Origin: Leptospira_A sp046736045
GTDB lineage: Bacteria > Spirochaetota > Leptospiria > Leptospirales > Leptospiraceae
DNA length: 64,000 bases
Direction: 5' to 3'
Assembly (NCBI RefSeq): GCF_046736045.1
Contig: NZ_CP177134.1
Location: 3,162,001 to 3,226,000, forward strand
Every line of letters begins with the position of its first letter. Within the stretch, counting starts at the first letter, position 1. Of the stretch, positions 52,351 through 63,073 are shown piece by piece. A program made the translations under genes and the position numbers. The notes beneath the pieces were generated by a model. That model saw only the letters and a program-made list of their open reading frames with translations. It did not search any database and was not told where the DNA came from.

Positions 52351-53723
52351 CACTCAGCTCCGGTGATGGTAAATCCTTCCAAAAGCATATAAGGAGCCCA
52401 ATAAGATTCACCCAATAGTTCTCCTTCTTTCGAAATCCCTACAATCTGGTTCAATGCATCAAAAACATTTCCCACGATTTGCACTTCCTTTACGGGAGTT
52501 TTCACTCCATTTTCCAAAAGATAACTACCTTTGATCACACCGGAAAAATCTCCGGAAGGTCCGTCACTTGTTCCGGACAATCTGTTCACAAATAAAACTT
52601 TCTCTTTCATCTTGAAAAAATCTTCTTTGTTGGAATCTCCGGGTGCAATCTGAAGTTGTCTCGGCCCGCAACCGGGAAGGCTCTGAGCGCCTCCGGTCGC
52701 AAACCCATTGGAGTTTTTTAAACCGGCTTTTTTTGCTTCATAAGTATTATAAAAATAAGTATCTAGTATCCCTTGATTCAAAATGGATTGTGTGTGTGTG
52801 GCTTGGCCTTCTCTATCGAAAGAAGTGGTTCCCGCATAATTGTCGATAGTTGGATCTTCCCAGATGGAAAGTTTGGAGGAGGCGACCTGTTTTCCCAATT
52901 TTCCAGCCATTTTACTTTTTCCTTTTCGAATGCTTGTTCCGTTCAGAGATCCGATGAAAGAACCCAAAAAAAACGAATACACTGCATCGGGAGGAAGCAA
53001 TACATAACCCTTGAATCCAGGAATGGTTTTTGCACCGAGACCCCCCATACATTTTTCACCGAATTCACGGAAAGCACGTTCCCATTTTTTAGCAAAATAA
53101 GGATAATCATTCCCACTTGCGGAATCATAATCAAAACTTCCCACATCACTTCCATCGACCGCCATTCCCATAACGGAAGCGGAGATTCCAGCACCTAACT
53201 CGCTTGCACCGATACCTTTGGAAGAAACAATTAGCTTGAATCCCTTGGAGAGGGACATATCTCCCGAATCCAAATTGACCTTAGGAAATAATTCCTTTTT
53301 CCAGTTCAAAGTAGTTTTGGCAATCTCTACCAAATTTTCCAAACCTAACGAATCCAAGGATTCGTCATATTGATTCGCTCTTTTTTCCAATTCTTGCGGA
53401 TCGGGAAGCACCAAATCACTATCAGGCGTTGTTTGACTTCGGGCAAGGTCTCTGGCTTCCTGAATGGATTCCCAAAGGCTGGGGAAATGATTGGTAGTTA
53501 AAAATCCCTGACTTCCGTTCTCGATGACCCGGATTCCGAACATATTTTCTTCCGTAGCAGTACAATTATTCAAATCGTTTTTTTCCAAGGTGACTTCTTC
53601 CGCATAACCGTAACTGGAAAATATTTCAACCTGACTGATTCCGTTATCCTTTGCTTTTTTAACAAGAGATTCCAGGTGGTTTTTTTGTTCGTTTAATTTT
53701 TTTTCGATAAAAGCTTTATCCAT
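52350..53723 (-). CDS. pmbA: PmbA/TldE-like subunit of the TldD-TldE protease
   Basis: A 457-aa member of the TldD/PmbA family. It lacks a zinc-binding HExxxH, as expected for the non-catalytic PmbA (TldE) partner. Family segments include VEIFSSYGYAEEVTLEKND, GIRVIENGSQGFL, GCGPRQLQIAPGD and a GDFSGVIKGSYLLENG end. TldD and TldE form a heterodimeric metalloprotease that trims unfolded peptides and some natural products. Follows tldD by 3 bases. Confidence 0.92.
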   Translation of the reverse strand: MDKAFIEKKLNEQKNHLESLVKKAKDNGISQVEIFSSYGYAEEVTLEKNDLNNCTATEENMFGIRVIENGSQGFLTTNHFPSLWESIQEARDLARSQTTPDSDLVLPDPQELEKRANQYDESLDSLGLENLVEIAKTTLNWKKELFPKVNLDSGDMSLSKGFKLIVSSKGIGASELGAGISASVMGMAVDGSDVGSFDYDSASGNDYPYFAKKWERAFREFGEKCMGGLGAKTIPGFKGYVLLPPDAVYSFFLGSFIGSLNGTSIRKGKSKMAGKLGKQVASSKLSIWEDPTIDNYAGTTSFDREGQATHTQSILNQGILDTYFYNTYEAKKAGLKNSNGFATGGAQSLPGCGPRQLQIAPGDSNKEDFFKMKEKVLFVNRLSGTSDGPSGDFSGVIKGSYLLENGVKTPVKEVQIVGNVFDALNQIVGISKEGELLGESYWAPYMLLEGFTITGAE

Positions 53724-53726
53724 GGA

Positions 53727-55112
53727 TCAATTACCACCTAACTGAACTTTTGTGCGAACATAAGGCCCGCCCGCATCTACTTTCGCAGGTTGTCCTTTTC
53801 CGCAGTGGCCGCTTCCCAAATCCCATTTGAATTCCTTGGAAACCATATCCACATTTTGCAATACGTCAAAGGCAAGACCCGAAACGGTAACACCTTTCAG
53901 AAGTTTGGTGATTTTGCCGTTTTCGATTTTGAAAGCCTTTTGAACGGCAAACATAAATTCGCCGGTAGCGTCCGCTTGTCCGTTTTTTGCGCCATCCAAA
54001 AAATAACCGTTTTTGGTTCCTGCAATCATTTCTTCCAACGAAGAACTTCCGGGTAACAGATATGTATTTCTCATACGAATCAAAGGAACATCAGAATATT
54101 CCCAAGCTCTTGCCGAACCAGTCGGCTTCACATTGAACTTATGCGCGGTCTCGCGGTTATGCAGATAAGATTTTAAAATCCCATCCTGGATGATCATTGT
54201 TTTTTGGGGAATCACACCTTCATCATCAACAGGTATTGTTCCTCCCGCACCTTCAAAGTATTCGGAAACACCGGAGTCGGCAAGGGATACCAAATCAGAG
54301 CCAACTCTGGTCCCAATCTTACCTTGTGCAACAGATCCTGCCAAAACAAAATCAGCTTCGACCGTATGTCCGATTGCTTCGTGCACAAGCAGCCCCACTA
54401 TGGATGGAGAAAGAATGACTGTTGCAAGCCCTCCGTCCGGCAGAGTGGAAGTGAGCAGGTCGATTGCAGTTCTGCATGCTTCTTCCGAAATATCTTCCGG
54501 TTTTTTATCCCGGAAAAGACAATCCCATCCTCCCGTAACACCGATGGAATGAGAACCTGATTCTAGTTTTCCATTGTCGGATGCGACTGCATTCACCCTG
54601 AACTCAGGGCGCACCATGGAAAAAAAACTATCAGCTCCGTCAGTTGTAACGATTGCTTTTTCTTCATAAATTTCAGAATACCCGCAACCTACCGATTGTA
54701 AGCTGGTTGAAGATTTTAAGGCTTTATTTTGAACATCCAATACCAAATTCAATTTTTCTTCAACGGAACGGTTTCGAAAATCTTCGATTCCTTTTCCGAT
54801 AAAATCTCCTTTGGCAAAAAGAGCAGGGGGAAGGTTTGAAATTTTTTCTCCACGTAAGGAAGAAGAAACAGTAGCTGCTTGTTTGGCGATACGAATGGCA
54901 TTTTGGATGGAAGCTTTGGAAACTTCTCCCGTAGATGCGAAACCCCAAGTTCCGTTATGAAGCACTCGGATTCCCACTCCGCTTCTTTTGCGAAGTGCAG
55001 AGGATTCGATCCTACCTTTTTCAGCAAAAAAAGAACGATTCTCTTTATGATGGTAACGAAGCTCTACAAGACCATTTTCTTCACTCAAACATTCTTTTAA
55101 TAGATCTCTCAT
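53727..55112 (-). CDS. tldD: TldD-like metalloprotease subunit
   Basis: A 461-aa TldD. The zinc motif HEAIGHTVEAD (HExxxH) is near residue 248, and GSGHCGKGQP near the C-terminus supplies the later Cys/His segment typical of TldD. It is the catalytic partner of the following pmbA product. The pair lies downstream of clpP and a YheT-like hydrolase, with a 34-base gap from the latter. Cytoplasmic; no signal peptide. Confidence 0.94.
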   Translation of the reverse strand: MRDLLKECLSEENGLVELRYHHKENRSFFAEKGRIESSALRKRSGVGIRVLHNGTWGFASTGEVSKASIQNAIRIAKQAATVSSSLRGEKISNLPPALFAKGDFIGKGIEDFRNRSVEEKLNLVLDVQNKALKSSTSLQSVGCGYSEIYEEKAIVTTDGADSFFSMVRPEFRVNAVASDNGKLESGSHSIGVTGGWDCLFRDKKPEDISEEACRTAIDLLTSTLPDGGLATVILSPSIVGLLVHEAIGHTVEADFVLAGSVAQGKIGTRVGSDLVSLADSGVSEYFEGAGGTIPVDDEGVIPQKTMIIQDGILKSYLHNRETAHKFNVKPTGSARAWEYSDVPLIRMRNTYLLPGSSSLEEMIAGTKNGYFLDGAKNGQADATGEFMFAVQKAFKIENGKITKLLKGVTVSGLAFDVLQNVDMVSKEFKWDLGSGHCGKGQPAKVDAGGPYVRTKVQLGGN

Positions 55113-55146
55113 TTAAAGTCTCCTGGAACTTCTATTTAAAACTTAA

Positions 55147-56157
55147 TTATAATAACTTTCTTTGTTTATCGAAAAAATCCATAAGGATTCTGGGAAGCCA
55201 TCTTCCTTCCGGATAATCCGGACTCGGGTCGGAAATAAAACCAACATGGCCGCCTTTTTTTGTTAATACGGTTTCGATTTTCGGATATTGTTTCCAATTG
55301 ATCTCATGCCAAACATGAGCAGGAACCACCGGATCATCTTCCGCATGCACAATCAAACATGGAATTTTAATTCCTGATAAATAATGGATACTGGAACAAG
55401 TATGATAATATTCCAAAACATTCTTATATCCGGCAAGAGGAGCTGTGAAAAAGTCATCAAAATCAAAAAACGACTTACTCCGTAATACTTTCTGTATCAC
55501 CTGATCGGATACATTATAAACGCCGGAAGATACCTTTTCTTTCATAGTCGATAAAAAATGGTTCTTATAAAACAGACCTGCTTTGGAATCAATGAAGTCG
55601 CAGCTTCTTTTCAAATCCAGCGGAGGAGAAGTAGCGGTAAAGGCCAAAGCCTTTTTCGGACGGCCCTCTCCGAAAAACTTAAGCACCATGTTTGCAGAAA
55701 GGGAAAACCCGCTCACAAATATATCTTTCGTAAATGTTTTTCGGATAAAATCCAGAACGGTTTCCAAATCATCCGACTGACCTGCATTATACGGAAGACG
55801 TGCAAGACCGAAACCCTTTCCACAGTTACGAAGATTGATTCGAATGACTCCGTAACCTCTGAGTAGAGCCTCTCTACCAACACTCACCATATAATGGGAT
55901 TCGGAACTACCTTCCATTCCATGAATTAACAATAGATAAATGCCATTCCATTTTACGGAATTTTTTTTGATTTGGGAAAGAGGAGGGTTATGTTCCACAT
56001 AAAGCAAATCCCCGGAACGATCGTTCGTGGGGATAATGATGCTCTCTGAATAAAACTCTTCCTCCAGAGAATTGTCCGGAGGGAAGAGTACGTTATAAAC
56101 CGTCTGTAGGTGTTTTCCTTCTAAAAATCTTCTAGGGGTAAACGAATGATCAGCCAA
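55147..56157 (-). CDS. YheT-like alpha/beta hydrolase
   Basis: A 336-aa alpha/beta hydrolase of the YheT/ABHD group. N-terminal FTPRRFLEGKHLQTVYN is the family signature; LLIHGMEGSS is the oxyanion region near residue 78, GFSLSANM the nucleophile elbow near residue 151, VHAEDDPVVP carries the acid and KGGHVGF the His. The triad looks complete. Start is TTG at 56157, overlapping the clpP stop by 8 bases; the FTP signature follows too closely to allow a later start. Substrate unknown (lipid esters are usual for relatives). Confidence 0.87.
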   Translation of the reverse strand: MADHSFTPRRFLEGKHLQTVYNVLFPPDNSLEEEFYSESIIIPTNDRSGDLLYVEHNPPLSQIKKNSVKWNGIYLLLIHGMEGSSESHYMVSVGREALLRGYGVIRINLRNCGKGFGLARLPYNAGQSDDLETVLDFIRKTFTKDIFVSGFSLSANMVLKFFGEGRPKKALAFTATSPPLDLKRSCDFIDSKAGLFYKNHFLSTMKEKVSSGVYNVSDQVIQKVLRSKSFFDFDDFFTAPLAGYKNVLEYYHTCSSIHYLSGIKIPCLIVHAEDDPVVPAHVWHEINWKQYPKIETVLTKKGGHVGFISDPSPDYPEGRWLPRILMDFFDKQRKLL

Positions 56158-56758
56158 CGTCTATCGTATTTACTATTTTATCCACGATTCCATAGGCAAG
56201 GGCTTGATCCGCATCCATATAATTATCGCGATCCGTATCTTCTACCATCTGCTCATACGTTTTACCGCAAGCTTCCGCCAACATACGATTCAACTTTTCT
56301 TTTGTTTTCATGATATCGTTGGCATGGATCAGAAGATCCGTAGCAGGTGCCTGGAACTGGCCACCGATGGAAGGTTGGTGGATCATCACTCTGCCGTTCG
56401 GCCAAATGTAACGGTGTCCTTTTTTTCCTCCGATGAGTAACATCGAACCCATAGACGCAGCCATACCCATACATACGGTATAAACAGGTGAGGAAATCAT
56501 CTGCATTGTATCGTAAACTACCATCCCGGAAGTCACTACGCCGCCAGGACTATTGATGTATAAAGTGATCGGCTTACCCGGATCCATCATTTCTAGGTAA
56601 AGGAGTTTGTTTGTAAGATCTTTGGATGTCTCATCAGTAACAGCTCCCCAGAGAAAGATCTTACGTTTCTCTAGAAATTTTTTACCGATATTTTTATCGC
56701 TGATGAGATCTTGAAGTGTTTCTGTAATTTCTTTTTCTGGTGTTTCTTCTTCTGGCAT
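56150..56758 (-). CDS. clpP: ATP-dependent Clp protease proteolytic subunit
   Basis: A 202-aa ClpP. Catalytic Ser in GMAASMGSM near residue 103, His in MIHQPSIGG near residue 128 and Asp in EDTDRDNYM near residue 177. It forms tetradecameric barrels with ClpX or ClpA/C. The N-terminus is short and charged, without a long propeptide. It lies in an eno-ftsB-clpP-yheT order, away from any clpX or tig gene, so it may be one of more than one clpP copies. Confidence 0.95.
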   Translation of the reverse strand: MPEEETPEKEITETLQDLISDKNIGKKFLEKRKIFLWGAVTDETSKDLTNKLLYLEMMDPGKPITLYINSPGGVVTSGMVVYDTMQMISSPVYTVCMGMAASMGSMLLIGGKKGHRYIWPNGRVMIHQPSIGGQFQAPATDLLIHANDIMKTKEKLNRMLAEACGKTYEQMVEDTDRDNYMDADQALAYGIVDKIVNTIDVG

Positions 56759-56759
56759 A

Positions 56760-57221
56760 TTAATTCAGTCTTTTCCCTTTAGACTGGGGAGGCAAGCTTT
56801 TCAGCTTCCAGTAAACCCCCAGACATAAGAAAACACTGAAAGAAAGATAAAAAAATCTAAGTAAAAATAAAGGCGGTTCTTTCAAAGAAAGATTGGAATT
56901 GATATGCGCGAGTTTTGTAGTTTTCGCAACTGCCTCATCTTTTGCCAGTTTGGTTTCTTCAAATTTAATTACGTGGGCGTTTTCGGAGAGCAGATAGTAT
57001 TTACGTGCTTCCTTTTCCAAAGCATACGAATCATTTTGGAGGCGCTTTTCCTTTTCCTCCAAAACTTGATTTTCAATGGCAAGCCGCTCCACATCTTCCG
57101 CTACCTTAGTGAACTCTTTTTCCAATGCCTTTCGTTCTGCCATTCCGGAAGAAGACAAAACTATGCAATAAAAAACAGTACAAAGATAACAAATGGATAA
57201 AGCGGCTTTTATGGGAGTCAT
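56760..57221 (-). CDS. FtsB/DivIC-like septum formation initiator protein
   Basis: A 153-aa protein with a membrane segment (about 5-22), a coiled coil (about 28-85, for example FTKVAEDVERLAIENQVLEE) and, unusually, a second hydrophobic segment near residues 118-138. The ARKYYLLSENAHVIKFEE stretch after the coiled coil resembles the family's AR..lg....GE-type segment. Its position one base after eno is the typical eno-ftsB order, which supports the call. FtsB links division proteins FtsL and FtsQ. The second membrane helix is not typical of E. coli FtsB. Confidence 0.72.
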   Translation of the reverse strand: MTPIKAALSICYLCTVFYCIVLSSSGMAERKALEKEFTKVAEDVERLAIENQVLEEKEKRLQNDSYALEKEARKYYLLSENAHVIKFEETKLAKDEAVAKTTKLAHINSNLSLKEPPLFLLRFFYLSFSVFLCLGVYWKLKSLPPQSKGKRLN

Positions 57222-57222
57222 A

Positions 57223-58524
57223 TTATCTCAGATTGTAGAAGGTTTCCTTTCCTGAAAATACTGCCGTTTTTCCCAATTCTTCTTCAATGCGAAGAAGCTC
57301 ATTGTATTTGGCAATTCGGTCTGTACGACTGAGAGATCCGGTTTTGATCTGACCTGCATTGGTTGCTACAGCAATATGGGAAATGGTAGAATCCTCAGTT
57401 TCCCCCGATCTATGGGAGATCACTGCGGTATACTGTGCTTTTTTGGCCATTTCGATTGCGCTCAATGTTTCCGTTAAAGATCCGATTTGATTTACCTTGA
57501 TGAGGATGGAGTTTCCGATTCCTTTTTGAATCCCTTTGGAAAGTTTTTCGATATTGGTTACGAACAAATCGTCCCCAACCAATTGGATTTTTTTACCCAA
57601 TTTTTCAGAAAGTTTTTTCCAGCCGGTCCAATCGTTTTCATCCAATCCATCTTCCATAGTAATGATCGGATACTTTGAAACTAAATTTGAGTAGTATTCG
57701 ATGAGTTCTTCCGCAGTTTTTTCCGGCTTTTTCTCTGCTTTCAAAATATACTTCTTTTTCTTCTCATCATAAAACTCGGAGGCAGCACAATCCAATCCGA
57801 TTTTGATGTCCGTATCCGGTTTATAACCCGCTTTTTCAATCGCCTGGAGAATCACCTCGATCGCCTCACTATTGCTAGATAGGTTGGGGGCAAATCCACC
57901 TTCGTCGCCTACGGCAGTATTCAAACCTTTCGATTTGAGAACGGATTTGAGATTGTGAAAAATTTCAGCTCCCATGCGCAATGCTTCTTTAAAATTCGGA
58001 GCGGATACGGGAAGGATCATAAACTCCTGAAAGTCGATATTATTGTCCGCATGAGCCCCTCCGTTGATGATATTCATCATAGGAACGGGAAGTTCACGGG
58101 CAAAAGATCCTCCGATATAGCGATATAATGGCAAACCCACATGATTGGCACTTGCTTTAGCAACTGCTAGAGAAACTCCGAGAATGGCATTAGCACCTAA
58201 CTTGGATTTATTGGAAGTTCCGTCCAGTTGGATCATCGTCTGATCGATTGCGATTTGATCCAAAGCGTTCTGGCCGATCAAAGCCTTTGTGATTTTGGAA
58301 TTTACGTTATCAACTGCCTTGGTAACACCTTTTCCCAGGTATCTTTTTTTATCACCGTCACGAAGTTCAACAGCCTCGTGTTCCCCTGTGGAAGCACCGG
58401 AAGGAACGGCAGCCCGCCCAAAGGAACCATCTTCTAAAGTCACATCCACTTCTACTGTGGGGTTTCCTCGGGAATCCATGATTTCTCGAGCTTTGATGGA
58501 ACGGATGATTGATTTTTCTGCCAT
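57223..58524 (-). CDS. eno: Enolase
   Basis: A 433-aa enolase converting 2-phosphoglycerate to phosphoenolpyruvate. Full-length family motifs: SRGNPTVEVD, PSGASTGEHEA near residue 40, metal-binding Asp/Glu in GLDCAASEF, TMEDGLDEND, VGDDLFVTN, the catalytic Lys in ILIKVNQIGSL near residue 340 and ISHRSGETED. First gene of an eight-gene minus-strand run. A possible promoter is TTGTCA-16-TACCAT about 50 bases upstream. Confidence 0.97.
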   Translation of the reverse strand: MAEKSIIRSIKAREIMDSRGNPTVEVDVTLEDGSFGRAAVPSGASTGEHEAVELRDGDKKRYLGKGVTKAVDNVNSKITKALIGQNALDQIAIDQTMIQLDGTSNKSKLGANAILGVSLAVAKASANHVGLPLYRYIGGSFARELPVPMMNIINGGAHADNNIDFQEFMILPVSAPNFKEALRMGAEIFHNLKSVLKSKGLNTAVGDEGGFAPNLSSNSEAIEVILQAIEKAGYKPDTDIKIGLDCAASEFYDEKKKKYILKAEKKPEKTAEELIEYYSNLVSKYPIITMEDGLDENDWTGWKKLSEKLGKKIQLVGDDLFVTNIEKLSKGIQKGIGNSILIKVNQIGSLTETLSAIEMAKKAQYTAVISHRSGETEDSTISHIAVATNAGQIKTGSLSRTDRIAKYNELLRIEEELGKTAVFSGKETFYNLR

Positions 58525-58648
58525 ATAGGTCTTCGTTTCTCCTAGGGTTTTCTATGCTTCCATGGTAGGGATTTTTAATGGTCTGACAATAAACTTTTTA
58601 GACAATCCCATCCCTTGCGGGAAAATGACTTAAAAAGAAGAGGATCAC

Positions 58649-60454
<1,806 letters not shown>

Positions 60455-60516
60455 TCTTTACACACACTCCGGAGAAACCACTTTACTTAATAGTCTGGCA
60501 GGTTCAAGATCGCAGA

Positions 60517-60993
60517 ATGGGATATGTAATATATATTGCGGCGACAATGTTCGTAGTGCCATCGCTTTTCGTTCTTGGAGAATTTTTCTATCGCTCCCCG
60601 CAAACAAGGTTTTTTGATCTTGCATGGAAGTGGTTCATTTTTTGGGCCATTGGAGTAAGACTTATCAGTGCGGGCGTAAATCAAATAACGAATCCTGCAT
60701 TTACCGCAAGCATTTTGCAATTGAACGATTCGGCGCATCTTGTTATCAGAGAATTGGGGTTTGCCAATCTACTGATGGGTGGGCTTGCAATGCTCTCCTT
60801 ATTTTTTCCTACTTTGCGTCCGGCAGCAACACTTGGAGGTCTTTTTCTGGGGATGGCGGGATTATTGCATGTAGTTCGCGGGATTGAGCACGTGAATCTA
60901 ATAGAAGGGACGGCACTTATTTCAGATTTATGGGGGTTTTTGATCGTTGTTGCTTATTACTTGGATTCTTTTTTCTTCCGGCTTAAAACATAA
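60517..60993 (+). CDS. Four-helix membrane protein of unknown function
   Basis: A 158-aa protein with about four hydrophobic helices (near 3-20, 38-56, 78-98 and 108-152) and short loops. A conserved-looking REL..ANLLMG segment lies before the third helix. Resembles small predicted membrane proteins without known role. Starts 62 bases after lepA with GCAGA-like purines before ATG; not clearly in the same transcript. Confidence 0.65.
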   Translation: MGYVIYIAATMFVVPSLFVLGEFFYRSPQTRFFDLAWKWFIFWAIGVRLISAGVNQITNPAFTASILQLNDSAHLVIRELGFANLLMGGLAMLSLFFPTLRPAATLGGLFLGMAGLLHVVRGIEHVNLIEGTALISDLWGFLIVVAYYLDSFFFRLKT

Positions 60994-61042
60994 ATATAAT
61001 TGCGAGGAATGATAACTTAACGTTTGTTTCTCGAAAGTCCAT

Positions 61043-61996
61043 ATGTTGGAAAAAATCCGAAGCCAGATCCGGCAACCTTTCCTAGATATCTCGGAAGTAT
61101 CTTTTGCTCATAAAAAGGTTCAAATCATTCGGGAAGAAAAACTTTGTTTCGGAATGGGTACGAAAATCAGAAAGGCTTTCGGTCTTTTGGATTTTTTAGA
61201 AAAAGAACAAATCAAGAAAGTACGATTGGTAGGTGCTCTGCCTGGAAATTTTTTATCCGCTTATAGTTTTCTATTATCTTTGGCCGGATTGGAAATAGAA
61301 GTGTATACCTATAACAGAAACTCAAATCTGAGAACTGCAAATGGTGTTCTCACCCGGAATTCCGGCACGCAGGTATTTGTTTTTCCAACTAAAAAAGAAT
61401 GTTTCGATTCATTTCTATCAAAAACGGATACGGAAGATTCTGATGTATTTTCAGTGCCTGAATACGGGTTTCACATTTCCGCCTTACCAAAATTAAATGA
61501 GATTTGGGAGAACATAACCAAACAATCTCCCCGTCCTTTTTTACTTTTTTTAGAAATCGGCTCAGGACTTAGTTTTCTTTCTGCAATTTCCTTTTTTAAA
61601 AATACATCTGTCAAAGTAGTAGGGATTCTGATTGGAGAAACCAAGGACAGGTTCCAAAAAAATCTTCCTGCTTACTTAAAATCCCTCCATTTGAAAGAAA
61701 CCGATCTGGGAGATTATCTTCTTTTGGAACCGAAACAGAATCCAAAATTCGGAAAAACAGGAAATACAGGCGAAAAAATCAAGGAAGTTTATCGCAAAAC
61801 AGGGATTTTACTTGAGCCGGTGTATAGTTATAAATCCTGGAATTGTATGGAAGATTTGGTAAATTTACAAAACGATTTTTTTCCCTCGGAAACCGATAGA
61901 AATTCCGATTGGATTTACTTACACCAAGGTGGTCTATTAAATCATTTGGATTGGACCTTTGACCGGAAAACTCCAAACTGGAATCATGTTGTTTAA
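61043..61996 (+). CDS. Divergent ACC deaminase/D-cysteine desulfhydrase-like PLP protein
   Basis: A 317-aa protein with the fold-type II PLP pattern of the ACC deaminase family. MGTKIRKAF near residue 38 aligns with the GNKxRK lysine motif, LEIGSGLSFLSA near residue 170 is a glycine-rich cofactor loop, LEPVYSYKS matches the family DPvYtgK segment near residue 251, and YLHQGGLL matches the HTGG end. The central SNH triplet, which contacts substrate, reads GNF here. Enzyme activity and substrate are therefore uncertain. It ends 3 bases before the glycosyltransferase. Confidence 0.7.
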   Translation: MLEKIRSQIRQPFLDISEVSFAHKKVQIIREEKLCFGMGTKIRKAFGLLDFLEKEQIKKVRLVGALPGNFLSAYSFLLSLAGLEIEVYTYNRNSNLRTANGVLTRNSGTQVFVFPTKKECFDSFLSKTDTEDSDVFSVPEYGFHISALPKLNEIWENITKQSPRPFLLFLEIGSGLSFLSAISFFKNTSVKVVGILIGETKDRFQKNLPAYLKSLHLKETDLGDYLLLEPKQNPKFGKTGNTGEKIKEVYRKTGILLEPVYSYKSWNCMEDLVNLQNDFFPSETDRNSDWIYLHQGGLLNHLDWTFDRKTPNWNHVV

Positions 61997-61999
61997 CCA

Positions 62000-62947
62000 A
62001 TGTCCACCCCTCTAATATCCGTTATACTTCCCACATTCCATCGCCCGGAAGCAACGAAAAATGCAATTGAATCCGTGATTTCCCAAACATATGGAAACTG
62101 GGAACTCATCGTAGTGGATGACGGATCAACCGATCATACCTGGGCCTCTTTACTCGGTAGCTACCCAAGATGGAAAGCCGGCCTGACCGGTTTCGGGAAA
62201 AATATAAAATCGATACAACTCCACCAAACAAATCATAGGGGAGTGTCCGCCGCTCGAAACTTCGGAGTCGAAAGATCCTCGGGAGATTGGATTTGTTTTT
62301 TAGATTCGGATGATATCTGGCTCAATGAAAAACTTTCCAAACAAATCGTTTATCATAAAAATCATCCTGAAATCAGAATCTCACAAACAAATGAAACTTG
62401 GATCAAAAACGGAAACAAGATCAAACCTTTGGAAAAACATAAAAAAAGAGAAGGGGATATTTTTAAGGAAAGTCTGGAGCTTTGCCTCATCACTCCTTCC
62501 AGTGTCATCTTAAGTAGGGAATTATGGAAAAATTTCGGAGGGTTTGATGAAAATTTACAAACCTGTGAAGATTATGATCTCTGGATTCGCATAACATCGA
62601 CTGGTGAGAAAGTCGGCCTCTTGAAAGAAGAATTATTGATTCGTAACGGAGGACATCCCGATCAACTTTCTTCCAAATACAATGCAATTGAGAGATTTCG
62701 GCTGTATTCCCAACTCAAACTTTGGAATTATTTATCGGATCAAAACAAGAATGTTCTGTTTGATCAGGAAAGAAAGGATCTATTAAAAACAAATATACTA
62801 AATCGGATCCAAGTGCTGGAAGCCGGCAGAAAAAAAAGAAACAAAGAAATCCATTTTCTGGATCACTTCAAAGAAGATATCATCGGAGATAAAAAAACAC
62901 AAGCCCCACTGATGGACATCCTTCTCAATGAGAAGGACTGGAATTAA
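62000..62947 (+). CDS. Family 2 glycosyltransferase
   Basis: A 315-aa GT-A-fold enzyme. N-terminal SVILPTFHRPE near residue 7, NWELIVVDDGSTDHTW near residue 35, and the DxD-type metal motif FLDSDDIW near residue 99, with a later FGGFDENLQTCEDYDLWIRI that carries the usual acid. No membrane segment. Donor and acceptor sugars cannot be told; cell-surface polysaccharide is likely. Follows the PLP-like gene with 3 bases between. Confidence 0.9.
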   Translation: MSTPLISVILPTFHRPEATKNAIESVISQTYGNWELIVVDDGSTDHTWASLLGSYPRWKAGLTGFGKNIKSIQLHQTNHRGVSAARNFGVERSSGDWICFLDSDDIWLNEKLSKQIVYHKNHPEIRISQTNETWIKNGNKIKPLEKHKKREGDIFKESLELCLITPSSVILSRELWKNFGGFDENLQTCEDYDLWIRITSTGEKVGLLKEELLIRNGGHPDQLSSKYNAIERFRLYSQLKLWNYLSDQNKNVLFDQERKDLLKTNILNRIQVLEAGRKKRNKEIHFLDHFKEDIIGDKKTQAPLMDILLNEKDWN

Positions 62948-63004
62948 ATTCAATACTAGAACCCAACGCCTGGGAGAGTATATTTGGGATTTTTCCGATT
63001 CCAA

Positions 63005-63037
63005 TAAAAAAAAACCCGAAGGAAATCCTCCGGGTTT
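63005..63037 (-). terminator. Rho-independent terminator of sdhB
   Basis: AAACCCGAAGG (63012-63022) and CCTCCGGGTTT (63027-63037) pair with one mismatch around an AAAT loop. Read on the minus strand the stem is followed by a run of T, as expected for the end of the sdh transcript; it can also end the convergent glycosyltransferase transcript. Confidence 0.8.
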
Positions 63038-63073
63038 CATTTCAAAAGAAAATCGAAAAGGGAAATGATTCGC

